From assembly GCF_001613935.1 (NCBI RefSeq), contig NZ_LQCI01000034.1:228521-292520 (forward strand): a stretch of DNA of 64,000 nucleotides, in the 5' to 3' direction. Shown here in pieces: positions 1 through 6,505 of the stretch. The notes under the pieces were generated by a model. The model searched no databases, was not told the origin of the DNA, and was given only the letters and a program-made list of their open reading frames with translations. The stretch is from Amycolatopsis regifaucium (GTDB lineage: Bacteria > Actinomycetota > Actinomycetes > Mycobacteriales > Pseudonocardiaceae). The position numbers and the translations under genes are program-made. The first letter of the stretch is position 1; each line of letters begins with the position of its first letter.

Positions 1-367
1 CGGTGACGACGATGGCGATGTCGAGCAGGATGATGTCGGCCAAGGCGAGGCCGTACGCGCCGGCGGCGAAGAACAGCGGAGTCCACAGGGCGTTCAGGGC
101 CAGTTGCACCGCGTACCAGACCAGCCCCCGGCGCTCGCCGCCGGATTTCCAGTACAGCCAGCCCGACACCGCGATCCCGAGGTACAGGACCGTCCACACC
201 GGACCGAACAGCCAAGCGGGCGGCGCGAACGGCGGCAAGTCGAGTCCACTGTAGACAGATCGGGCGTCGGACGCGGCCAGGCCGCCGACGAGTGCGGCCA
301 CCGCCACCGCGGCCAGGAACGGCAGGAACGCCAGTGGCGTGCGAAGTCGCTGGGGGATGGGGGTCAT
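1..367 (-). CDS. TspO/MBR family protein, 3'-truncated by window edge
   Basis: Only the first 122 residues are present; the frame is open and runs off the left edge. The translation shows a hydrophobic N-terminal segment followed by the family signature LPPFAPPAWLFGPVWTVLY near residues 43-61, then a second membrane segment and NALWTPLFF. This matches the Y-x-x-L-x-K-P-x-F-x-P-P-x-W-x-F-x-P-V-W-T pattern of TspO/MBR (tryptophan-rich sensory protein / peripheral benzodiazepine receptor homologue), a five-helix membrane protein that binds porphyrins and is tied to oxidative and porphyrin stress in bacteria. The ATG start is followed by MTPIPQRLRTPL. It is transcribed away from the neighbouring nucleotidyltransferase gene, with about 110 bp of shared intergenic DNA. 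Identification is strong from the signature; the exact ligand and role cannot be inferred. Confidence 0.85.
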   Translation of the reverse strand, partial: MTPIPQRLRTPLAFLPFLAAVAVAALVGGLAASDARSVYSGLDLPPFAPPAWLFGPVWTVLYLGIAVSGWLYWKSGGERRGLVWYAVQLALNALWTPLFFAAGAYGLALADIILLDIAIVVT

Positions 368-475
368 CCTCGGCTCCCGTCTTTCGCGTGTTTCGAGCGT
401 ACGGCCGTGGACGACGTCTCGCGCGCTCAAAACGCGTCGCGTCGGCTGGCGGCCGTCACTAAGATCGTTTTCGCG

Positions 476-1225
476 ATGAGCGACGACACCTTCCTTGCCC
501 ACGTGGCCGACAGGCTGGCCGCACTGCCCGCCGTGCACGCCGTCACCCTCGGCGGATCCCGTGCCCAGAACACCCATGGACCCGGCAGCGACTGGGATTT
601 CGCCGTCTACTACCGCGGTGACTTCGACCCGGCTGAGCTGCGCGCCGTCGGCTGGGACGGCGAGGTCTCCGAAATCGGCGCCTGGGGCGGTGGCGTGTTC
701 AACGGCGGCGCCTGGCTGACGATCGACGGCAGGCGGGTCGACGTCCACTACCGTGACCTCGACGCCGTCGAACACCACCTCGCCGAAGCCCGGCGAGGCC
801 GGTTCCACTGGGAGCCGTTGATGTTCCACCTCGCGGGTATCCCGAGCTACCTGGTGGTCGCCGAACTCGCGGTCAACCGGGTACTGCGCGGCGACTTGCC
901 ACGCCCGGAGTATCCGGACCCGTTACGCGAGTCGGCTCCGGCGATGTGGCGGGGCCGAGCGGAACTGACGCTGCGCTACACCCGAGGCGCCTTCGTCCCG
1001 CGAGGACAGGCCACGGAGGTCGCGGGCGCACTCGCCACCGCCGCCATGGAAACGGCGCACGCGGTACTCGCGGCCCGCGGGGAATGGGTCACCAACGAGA
1101 AACGCCTGCTGCGGCGGGCGGGATTGCGCGAGCTCGACGCGATCGTCGCCGGTCTGCGCACGGATCCCGGCGTCCTCGCCCGAGCCGTTGACGAGGCGGA
1201 AGCGCTGTTCCAGGCCGCCGCCTGA
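476..1225 (+). CDS. Nucleotidyltransferase domain protein (249 aa)
   Basis: Residues 20-45 carry the pol-beta-type nucleotidyltransferase signature: GGSRAQ, a nine-residue gap, then SDWDFAVYY, where the two Asp residues would bind metal. A later Asp in RRVDVHYRD may be the third carboxylate. The C-terminal half is helical and resembles the four-helix region found in aminoglycoside- and kanamycin-type nucleotidyltransferases, but the substrate cannot be told from sequence. The chosen ATG is directly before the conserved domain; there is no Shine-Dalgarno sequence. A TAAGAT box ends 10 nt upstream, so the message may have a very short leader. The frame stays open far upstream, but that extension has no family resemblance and overlaps the divergent TspO gene, so I reject it. 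Confidence 0.8.
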   Translation: MSDDTFLAHVADRLAALPAVHAVTLGGSRAQNTHGPGSDWDFAVYYRGDFDPAELRAVGWDGEVSEIGAWGGGVFNGGAWLTIDGRRVDVHYRDLDAVEHHLAEARRGRFHWEPLMFHLAGIPSYLVVAELAVNRVLRGDLPRPEYPDPLRESAPAMWRGRAELTLRYTRGAFVPRGQATEVAGALATAAMETAHAVLAARGEWVTNEKRLLRRAGLRELDAIVAGLRTDPGVLARAVDEAEALFQAAA

Positions 1226-1306
1226 GCTGTGGCGCGCGTCACGGAATGACCGGCGATCCTCAGCGCTACAGAGAGATGGAACCCGTTCGTACCCAAGGGA
1301 GTGCTC

Positions 1307-1432
1307 ATGTCCGCCACCGCCACGCCGGAAGAAACCGCTCTGGCCGTCCCCGCGCTCGACGACTTCGACTTCCCGCTCACCGACGGCGCCGCTTGCCGCA
1401 TCGACGACCCCGACTGCGAAGCCTGCCAGTAA
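1307..1432 (+). CDS. Small cysteine-containing peptide, 41 aa, unrecognised
   Basis: A short ORF with an AAGGGAG ribosome-binding site 5 nt before its ATG encodes a 41-residue acidic peptide. The N-terminal part is Ala/Thr/Glu-rich, the middle reads ALDDFDFPLTDG, and the tail holds all three cysteines in the pattern C-x6-C-x2-C, ending EACQ. An acidic, leader-like half with a DDFDF patch followed by a short Cys-rich C-terminus is the build of many ribosomally made, modified peptide precursors. However, no modification enzyme, transporter or peptidase lies next to it, so that reading is inference only; a metal-binding or secretion-independent microprotein is equally possible. It sits 81 nt after the nucleotidyltransferase gene and is followed 10 nt later by a perfect 26-bp-arm palindrome that probably ends its transcript. 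I do not recognise the family. Confidence 0.55.
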   Translation: MSATATPEETALAVPALDDFDFPLTDGAACRIDDPDCEACQ

Positions 1433-1442
1433 GGCCTGCGGA

Positions 1443-1499
1443 AGTCCGTGAAGGCCTCCTTGAGGGACCCTGAGTCCCTCAAGGAGGCCTTCACGGACT
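1443..1499. terminator. Perfect palindrome, 26-bp arms (family A), probable terminator
   Basis: Left and right arms of 26 bp are exact reverse complements around a 5-nt loop (CCTGA). It lies between the stop codon of the 41-aa peptide and the stop codon of the convergent DUF4097 gene, as expected of a bidirectional terminator. It lacks a T run and belongs to the dispersed palindromes described under findings. Confidence 0.7.
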
Positions 1500-1524
1500 G
1501 GAGCCCGCCACATTGCCTTACCGC

Positions 1525-2361
1525 TCAAGCGACGGCGACGGGGCGGATCACGATGTCGTCCAGCCGGGTACGGGCGTGGATCGTCACCTGCTCGTCGAAC
1601 CGGCCGCGGTCCTGGACGGGCAGCGTGCTGCGCACCGTCCCCTTCGTGCTCTTCGCGTCCACCAAGGCGGAGCTGCCTTCACTGACACCGACCTCGATGC
1701 CGCCACCGGCGTTCGTCAGGTTCGCCTGCCCGCGGGTCATCCGGCCGATCCTGATGGGGCAGTTGCCCGTGGTGGCGAGGACGTCGCCCTCGGCGTGATC
1801 GATGTCGAAGCCGCCACCGGAGCCGCCGAGTTCGACGTCGGAGCGGGCGTGGCCGATCCAGACCTTCCCGGTCGAGCCTTCGTACTTGACGACGCCCCCG
1901 GCCTCACCGATCCGCACTCCGGCCGAGCCACCTTCGATGTCGGCGGTTCCGGCGATGCGCCCGATCTCGACCTCTCCGGCGGCGAGGTTCGCCCGCAGCG
2001 CGGAGACGCGGTCGAGGCGGACCTGCCCGGACGAGATGTTCAGCTCGCAATCGCCGAGCGGGCCCGCGGCGTGCACGTCGGTGGTCGCCGAGTTCAGGAT
2101 CAGCCTGGAGCCGGCGGGCAGCTCGATCGTGATGGCGACGGAACCGTTCTTGTCGCCCGATTTGGTCGTCTTGATCGAAAGTTCGCCGTCGGAGAAGCCG
2201 ACCTTGGTGCCCTCCGCGACCTTCACGTTCGACTTGTTCGCGCCGTCGACGGGCTCGACGTGCACCACCGTGTCCGTTCGATCGCTCGCGGCGATGCGCA
2301 CCAGGGCCCCGGCGGTGGTCAGGGTGGCGGTGATCGGTTCCGGCGTGAGGTATGCGGTCAT
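1525..2361 (-). CDS. DUF4097-type beta-helix/adhesin-like protein (278 aa)
   Basis: The protein is built of repeating short beta-strand units rich in Gly, Asp, Ile and Val (for example LNSATTDVHAAGPLGDCEL, then LDRVSALRANLAAGEVEIG). This is typical of the DUF4097 (YvlB-type) family, whose members form a right-handed beta-solenoid-like fold. No signal peptide or membrane segment is visible, so this copy looks cytoplasmic. The ATG is preceded by AAGGGGA about 7 nt away; a longer frame upstream has no family resemblance. In other bacteria DUF4097 proteins often accompany cell-envelope stress genes, which would fit the neighbouring heat-shock genes, but the biochemical function of the family is not established. 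Conserved, function unknown. Confidence 0.75.
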   Translation of the reverse strand: MTAYLTPEPITATLTTAGALVRIAASDRTDTVVHVEPVDGANKSNVKVAEGTKVGFSDGELSIKTTKSGDKNGSVAITIELPAGSRLILNSATTDVHAAGPLGDCELNISSGQVRLDRVSALRANLAAGEVEIGRIAGTADIEGGSAGVRIGEAGGVVKYEGSTGKVWIGHARSDVELGGSGGGFDIDHAEGDVLATTGNCPIRIGRMTRGQANLTNAGGGIEVGVSEGSSALVDAKSTKGTVRSTLPVQDRGRFDEQVTIHARTRLDDIVIRPVAVA

Positions 2362-2482
2362 GACGGTTTCCCCTTGTCGTGTGATCCCCTTGCCGCTCAG
2401 GAAGTTCCTGGGCGGCGGTTCGTTGTGACCACATTCGACGACGGGACTGACACCGGGCTGACACGACACTGACACCGGGGAC

Positions 2483-3106
2483 TCACGGCGAGGACTGACG
2501 ATCCCGCCGGTTGTCGACGGCGTCGCGCCGGACCTGATCGGTGTGCGCGCCGATTTCCCTGAGCCGTTCCGCGAAGCCGGTGTGCTCGCGCGGAAGGTGG
2601 GCGCGCAGGTCGGCCAGGGGCGCCAGGAGACCGGTCGCGTCGTTCTCGCCGAGCGCTGTGCAGAGCCTGTCGGCGGTCTCCCTGGCACGGCCGTTCAACC
2701 CGTCCAGCGCGCCCGCCTGTCCGGCCAGTTGCCGCAGGATGGCCGAGTTACGCCGGGCCCACTCCGCCACCGCGCGATCACCCGCCCGTCGGTCACGTTC
2801 CGCGTCGACCCGCGCCTCCCCCGTGTTCTCCCCGGTCACCGACGGCCGCAAGCGCAGGAAACGGCGTTCCGCCGCCTGACGGCTCGCGACCCCGAGCGCC
2901 GGCGCGAGCGCGGTCCAGCTGGTCCCGCTCGCCCGCGCGGCCGCGATCAGCTCCGGTTCCCACGCCGCCAGTTCTTCGCGCACCGCGCGCAACGTGGTCA
3001 ATGCCGCCAGCACCCGGTCCGGCTCCGTGGCGCCGGATCGGGCTTCGGCCACGACATCGTGCACGGTGCGCACCATCCGTGCCGGGTCTGCGTCCATAGT
3101 TGTCAT
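2483..3106 (-). CDS. HSP18-type transcriptional regulator (207 aa)
   Basis: Residues about 45-85 read ARASGTSWTALAPALGVASRQAAERRFLRLRP, a helix-turn-helix of the kind seen in proteins annotated as HSP18 transcriptional regulators in actinomycetes. The rest is charged, alpha-helical and Arg-rich. The gene is transcribed away from an Hsp20 gene, and the roughly 95-bp intergenic region contains two copies of the same inverted repeat, one overlapping this start codon, so autoregulation is likely. I chose the ATG giving MTTMDADPARM; a second ATG three codons later is possible. The frame extends much further upstream, but that part is antisense to hsp20 and is rejected. The role as heat-shock repressor is inferred from context and the annotated family, not shown. 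Confidence 0.75.
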   Translation of the reverse strand: MTTMDADPARMVRTVHDVVAEARSGATEPDRVLAALTTLRAVREELAAWEPELIAAARASGTSWTALAPALGVASRQAAERRFLRLRPSVTGENTGEARVDAERDRRAGDRAVAEWARRNSAILRQLAGQAGALDGLNGRARETADRLCTALGENDATGLLAPLADLRAHLPREHTGFAERLREIGAHTDQVRRDAVDNRRDRQSSP

Positions 3107-3144
3107 CCAATCGACGACTCGATGGTTGTCATCTTTTCGATGAC
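3102..3144. promoter_or_regulatory. Two tandem operator-like inverted repeats, hsp20/regulator
   Basis: Two 17-bp elements with the form GTCATC-N5-GAYGAC occur 26 bp apart: GTCATC-CAATC-GACGAC and GTCATC-TTTTC-GATGAC. The second extends to TGTCATC...GATGACA. One overlaps the regulator's start codon and the other lies upstream of hsp20. Spacing of two and a half helical turns suggests two bound repressor dimers. Confidence 0.65.
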
Positions 3145-3202
3145 ATGTTAGAACAGTAGTGCGTGTTGACACCAGAGACAGCGACCCCAGGAGGTGGAAC
3201 CG

Positions 3203-3643
3203 ATGTTGATGCGCACCGACCCGTTCCGTGAGCTGGACCGCCTCACCCAGCAGATGTTCGGCGCCGCGAGCCCGGGAACGTGGTCCAAGCCGGCCACGAT
3301 GCCGATGGACGCCTACCGCGAGGGGGAAGAGTTCGTCGTCTGCTTCGACCTTCCCGGCGTCGCCGCCGACGCGATCGAACTGGACATCGAACGCAACGTC
3401 CTGACAGTCAAGGCGGAACGGCGGCCCACGCCCGGTAAGGACGTGCAGATGCAGGTCTCCGAACGCCCGCTGGGTGTCTTCTCCCGGCAGCTGTTCCTCG
3501 GCGACGCTCTCGACACCGAGCACATCGCGGCCGACTACCAGGCCGGCGTGCTGACCCTGCGCATCCCGATCGCCGAGAAGGCCAAGCCACGGCGTATCGA
3601 AATCTCCGGCGCCGACACCGACCGCAAGGAGATCCAGGCCTGA
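3203..3643 (+). CDS. Hsp20/alpha-crystallin small heat-shock protein (146 aa)
   Basis: A small heat-shock chaperone that holds unfolding proteins in a refoldable state. The N-terminus MLMRTDPFRELDRLTQQMF is typical of the actinobacterial Hsp18/Hsp20 group; the alpha-crystallin domain covers about residues 40-130 (AYREGEEFVVCFDLPGV near its start, then GVLTLRIPIAEKAKPRRI with the C-terminal I-x-I-like anchor). The ATG has a perfect AGGAGG 8 nt upstream, which decides against the GTG inside that ribosome-binding site. It faces a probable dedicated repressor across a region with two matching operators, so heat-inducible derepression is likely. Family length and motifs are normal. Confidence 0.95.
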   Translation: MLMRTDPFRELDRLTQQMFGAASPGTWSKPATMPMDAYREGEEFVVCFDLPGVAADAIELDIERNVLTVKAERRPTPGKDVQMQVSERPLGVFSRQLFLGDALDTEHIAADYQAGVLTLRIPIAEKAKPRRIEISGADTDRKEIQA

Positions 3644-3708
3644 GCATCCCGTCCGGTCCGGGGCCGCCGCGCCCCGGGCCGGACGGCCGAGGAAGGAAGG
3701 GCAACTCG

Positions 3709-4161
3709 TTGACCGCCACGCTCACCATGCCGGTCCGTCACCCCCACCCCGCCCTCGACGCCGTGTGGGGTTACCTCGCCGAAGTCACCGGCGCGCTCGG
3801 TGTCGGCCTCGAATCCTGCACCGTCGACCACGACGTCCCCGTCTCGGCCTACGTGGCTCTCGACGAGCGGCTCCCCGGCCACCCCGACCGCGACGTCGCC
3901 CTGCTGTGGGACGAGATCCACGGCTGGGCCGCGGCGATCGAGACCCACTCCGGCGAGGACCTCATCGTCCTTCGCTACCTCGGCGGGAAGACCGTCGTCC
4001 CGCCGCCCGCGCAGGTCTCGAAGTTCGTCAAGGCTTTGCGCGAAGACGACCACCGCCTCGGTCAGCTCACGCCGCCGTCGCTGCGCACGGCGTCCGGACT
4101 GGCCGACCTGCGAGCCGTCCTCGGCAGGCGCACCCGGTCGGCCCTTCGAGAAATCGCCTAG
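3709..4161 (+). CDS. DUF6292 family protein (150 aa)
   Basis: A conserved actinobacterial protein of unknown function; the sequence HPALDAVWGYLAEVTGALG, the central LDERLPGHPDRDVALLWDE and the WAAAIET segment match the DUF6292 family as I know it. It is mixed alpha/beta with no signal peptide or membrane segment. The start is a TTG with GGAAGG about 8 nt upstream; an in-frame ATG six codons on (MPVRHPH) is the alternative. It lies 65 nt after hsp20 on the same strand, so it may be co-transcribed with the heat-shock gene. Proteins of this family are often scattered in multiple copies in Amycolatopsis-like genomes. Confidence 0.7.
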   Translation: MTATLTMPVRHPHPALDAVWGYLAEVTGALGVGLESCTVDHDVPVSAYVALDERLPGHPDRDVALLWDEIHGWAAAIETHSGEDLIVLRYLGGKTVVPPPAQVSKFVKALREDDHRLGQLTPPSLRTASGLADLRAVLGRRTRSALREIA

Positions 4162-4205
4162 CCCGAAAACCCCACCGGCGCTCCTGCCCGGGGTAGACAC
4201 GAAAA

Positions 4206-4236
4206 TCGGCCGCGTCGAGATTCTCGACGCGGCCGA
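4206..4236 (-). terminator. Rho-independent terminator of the sigma factor gene
   Basis: A perfect stem with 15-bp arms around a single central base (arm TCGGCCGCGTCGAGA) lies between two convergent genes. On the minus strand it is followed by TTTTC, so it fits the end of the sigma factor transcript; the plus-strand side has A residues instead. Confidence 0.8.
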
Positions 4237-4282
4237 AAAACATGAAGCCGTATGCGAACTCAGGAAACCCGGTCGGCGCGGC

Positions 4283-5170
4283 TCAAGCCTCAGAGCCGTC
4301 GAGGTGCCGGCGCAGCTCGTGCAGGGTCTTGGAGAGCAACCGGGACACGTGCATCTGGGAAATACCGATCCGCTCGGCGATCTGGGACTGGGTCAGCCCG
4401 TCGAAGAAGCGCATCGTGACGATCGCCCGCTCCCGTTCCGGCAGCCGGTTCAGCAGCGGGACCACGGTGTGCCGGTCCTCGATGAGCTCGAATCGGGAAT
4501 CCAGCTGCCCCACCACGTCGGACAGCGGAACCGAACCTTCGCCGTCGTTGACGGGACGGTCCAGGGAAGACGTCTGGTAACTGTTCGCGGCGAGCAGGCC
4601 TTCACGGACGGTGTCGACGTCGAGGTCGAGATGCCCGGCGAGTTCGGTGGGTGTCGGCGCGCGGCCGAGAAGCTGGGTGAGTTCCGTGGTTCCCCGCGAC
4701 AGCCGGGTGCGCAGTTCCTGCATCCCACGCGGGACATGCACCGCCCAGCCGGTGTCGCGGAAGAAGCGGCGTACTTCGCCCATCACCGTGGGCACCGCGT
4801 AGGCCAGGAAATCCCCGCCCTGCGCGGGGTCGAACCGGTCCACGGCCTTCAGCAGCCCGACCCGCGCCACCTGCACGAGGTCTTCCCGCGGCTGGCCGCG
4901 GCCGCTGAACCGCACGGCGATGTGTTCGGCGATCGGCAGAAGTTCGAGGATGAGCCTCTCCCGCAGCTCCCGCCGCCGCGGGTGCTCCGCCGGCAAGGTC
5001 GCCAGTTCGTCGAACAGCGGGCGGCAGTGTGAATAGTCGTCACTCCGCCGCGGCCTGCGGCTCACCGGGCCGCGAGGCGCGGGCGGCGGCTCTTCACGCA
5101 GCATCGGTTCGACGAGTTCCTCCATCAGGGACGGCATCTCGTCATCGGTCCCTTCGTCCCTTGTGGACAC
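4283..5170 (-). CDS. SigB/SigF/SigG-family RNA polymerase sigma factor (about 295 aa)
   Basis: A stress-type sigma-70 family factor. Region 2 is recognisable at about residues 75-135 (HIAVRFSGRGQPREDLVQVARVG, then AVPTVMGEVRRFFRDTGW), region 3 follows with VHVPRGMQELR, and region 4 at the C-terminus has the helix-turn-helix LTQSQIAERIGISQMHVSRLLS. The order and spacing are those of the B. subtilis SigB / streptomycete SigB-SigF subfamily, which recognise GTTT-N15-GGGTA promoters; exactly such a site lies on the other side of the upstream gap. The start is uncertain: the GTG gives a 295-aa protein without an obvious ribosome-binding site, and an ATG eleven codons later (MPSLMEEL) is also possible. 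No anti-sigma factor is adjacent, but a STAS anti-anti-sigma-like gene lies about 0.5 kb away. Confidence 0.92.
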   Translation of the reverse strand: MSTRDEGTDDEMPSLMEELVEPMLREEPPPAPRGPVSRRPRRSDDYSHCRPLFDELATLPAEHPRRRELRERLILELLPIAEHIAVRFSGRGQPREDLVQVARVGLLKAVDRFDPAQGGDFLAYAVPTVMGEVRRFFRDTGWAVHVPRGMQELRTRLSRGTTELTQLLGRAPTPTELAGHLDLDVDTVREGLLAANSYQTSSLDRPVNDGEGSVPLSDVVGQLDSRFELIEDRHTVVPLLNRLPERERAIVTMRFFDGLTQSQIAERIGISQMHVSRLLSKTLHELRRHLDGSEA

Positions 5171-5305
5171 GCGCGGGCCCCAGGTGCACCCGGGTGCTCA
5201 ACGCCGGCATGGATCTACTCCATTCGTCTTCGTCTCCTCCCTAGTACCCGGAACACCGCTCCGGCAAACACCCGTACCGCGGGGTCCTCTGCGGGTGACG
5301 TCACG

Positions 5306-5329
5306 GTTTGCCCGTACGCCGACGGGGTA
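5306..5329 (+). promoter_or_regulatory. SigB-type promoter GTTT-N15-GGGTA
   Basis: GTTT, a 15-bp spacer and GGGTA match the actinobacterial SigB/SigF stress-promoter consensus. It lies 27 nt before the small basic protein gene and is divergent from the SigB-type sigma factor gene, so that gene is a probable regulon member. Confidence 0.65.
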
Positions 5330-5356
5330 TCCGCAGGTCAGGACGAAGGAGTAGGG

Positions 5357-5689
5357 ATGCCGGAACAGAGCTGGAGCGACAAACGAGAACGGCAGTACAA
5401 GCACATCAAGTCCGCGCAGAAGAAGCGCGGGGCGAGCACCGACCGGGCCGAGGAGATCGCCGCGCGGACGGTCAACAAGAACCGTGCGCAGTCCGGGGAA
5501 TCCCGCACCGCGAGCAAGAGTTCGACGCGGGACACCTCGCCGCAGAAGCGTGGCGGCAAACGCTCCGGCAACCGCCAGGGGCCGGGTGGGCCGACCAAGG
5601 ACCAGCTCTACAACGAGGCGAAGAAGCGCGACATCAAGGGCCGCTCCAGCATGAGCAAGAAGGAGCTGCAGAACGCCTTGGGCCGCTGA
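5357..5689 (+). CDS. Small basic stress protein with Rho N-terminal-like motif (110 aa)
   Basis: A lysine/arginine-rich, low-complexity protein. Residues about 5-60 are polar (WSDKRERQYKHIKSAQKK), and the C-terminal 35 residues (TKDQLYNEAKKRDIKGRSSMSKKEL) form a SAP/Rho-N-like helix-extended-helix motif, usually a nucleic-acid-binding module. Homologues are often labelled plasmid stabilization protein, but there is no plasmid context here, so that label should not be taken as function. The ATG has GAAGGAG 6 nt upstream. A SigB-type promoter precedes it, so general-stress induction is likely. DNA binding or nucleoid protection is inference. Confidence 0.75.
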   Translation: MPEQSWSDKRERQYKHIKSAQKKRGASTDRAEEIAARTVNKNRAQSGESRTASKSSTRDTSPQKRGGKRSGNRQGPGGPTKDQLYNEAKKRDIKGRSSMSKKELQNALGR

Positions 5690-5692
5690 GTC

Positions 5693-6034
5693 CTAGTCGG
5701 CCATCGTCAACGTCGCCAGCAGGCCGGTGAGTTCGATGGCCCGGCGTACGACCTTCGAGGGCCTGATACTCAGCGCGATACCCGACTCCGTGCAGTAGCG
5801 ATTCAGCTGGACCAGCACCGACAGGCCCGAAGAATCGCAGAAACCCACGGCCGTCATGTCGACCACCACGGCGCTGGGGCGGCTTTCCACCAGGTCACGG
5901 AGCCGTGCGCGAAGGCGAGGGCTGGTCGCGGCATCGACATCGCCCGCGACCTCGATGGTGATGGCATCGTGCGGATGTTCCGTCGCGGTCATGGCGAGTG
6001 GTGTCGGCTGCGCGGCCTCGGTGTCGAATGCCAT
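5693..6034 (-). CDS. STAS-domain anti-sigma factor antagonist (113 aa)
   Basis: A single STAS domain covers nearly the whole protein: ITIEVAGDVDAATSPRLRARL, then VVVDMTAVGFCDSSGLSVLV, whose DSSGLS contains the serine normally phosphorylated by the partner anti-sigma kinase, then a C-terminal beta-alpha unit. Such SpoIIAA/RsbV-like proteins bind an anti-sigma kinase when unphosphorylated and so release a sigma factor. No RsbW-type kinase is adjacent, but the SigB-type sigma factor 0.5 kb away is an obvious candidate beneficiary. The chosen ATG gives MAFDTEAAQPT; an internal ATG (MTATEHPH) is possible. It converges on the small basic protein gene with 3 bp between the two stop codons. Confidence 0.9.
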   Translation of the reverse strand: MAFDTEAAQPTPLAMTATEHPHDAITIEVAGDVDAATSPRLRARLRDLVESRPSAVVVDMTAVGFCDSSGLSVLVQLNRYCTESGIALSIRPSKVVRRAIELTGLLATLTMAD

Positions 6035-6100
6035 TCCACGACGGTAAAAGCACGGTGGCCGGTCCGCAACCGTCAGGCTCGCCCGGTGCGCCCTCGCTGC

Positions 6101-6112
6101 TAATCTCGCCCT
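6101..6112 (+). promoter_or_regulatory. -10 box of a leaderless promoter (VOC protein gene)
   Basis: TAATCT is separated from the ATG by 6 nt (CGCCCT), with no ribosome-binding site, which is the usual geometry of leaderless actinobacterial mRNAs. A good -35 is not visible. Confidence 0.45.
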
Positions 6113-6490
6113 ATGTCCTGCCGCATCACCGAACTCGTCCTCGATTGCGCCGATCCGGTCCGCATGGCGGAGTTCTGGTGCGAGGTACTCGGCTACGTCG
6201 AACTCGGCAAAGAGGGCGCCGACATCGAAATCGGCCCGCCCGGAACCGGATTCGGCGGCCCCCAACCCACCTTGGTCCTCAGCCTCAGCGACGACCCGAA
6301 GCCCGGCAAACTGCCCCTGCACATCGACGTGAGCCCCACCGACCGCGATCAGGACGCGGAACTGGAGCGGTTGCTCGCCGCGGGGGCGCGCAAGGCCGAC
6401 ATCGGCCAGACCGGCTCCGAATCGTGGCACGTGCTCGCCGACCCCGAAGGCAACGTGTTCTGTCTCCTTCGCCGTCGGGTCGACCCCTGA
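6113..6490 (+). CDS. VOC (glyoxalase/bleomycin-resistance-like) protein (125 aa)
   Basis: A single-domain vicinal-oxygen-chelate protein with two beta-alpha-beta-beta-beta halves. It begins with ITELVLDCADPVRMAEFWCEVLGY, the usual first module, and ends with SWHVLADPEGNVFCLL, where the DPEGNxF motif marks the last strand. The LHIDVSPTDRDQDAELERL stretch is typical of the actinobacterial glyoxalase-like domain group. Substrate unknown; members include isomerases, dioxygenases and drug-binding proteins. No ribosome-binding site precedes the ATG. Confidence 0.85.
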   Translation: MSCRITELVLDCADPVRMAEFWCEVLGYVELGKEGADIEIGPPGTGFGGPQPTLVLSLSDDPKPGKLPLHIDVSPTDRDQDAELERLLAAGARKADIGQTGSESWHVLADPEGNVFCLLRRRVDP

Positions 6491-6505
6491 ACTGGACGGT
6501 AACCG

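Noticed and set aside
1307..1432. Complete RiPP gene cluster around the 41-aa peptide
   Set aside because: No modification enzyme, transporter or protease is adjacent; the flanking genes are a nucleotidyltransferase and a DUF4097 protein.
2483..3523. N-terminal extension of the HSP18-type regulator into hsp20
   Set aside because: The extension is antisense to the alpha-crystallin domain; the start near 3106 matches the operator layout.
5357..5689. Plasmid or partition locus suggested by the usual 'plasmid stabilization' label
   Set aside because: No replication or partition gene nearby and the surroundings are chromosomal; the label reflects weak homology only.
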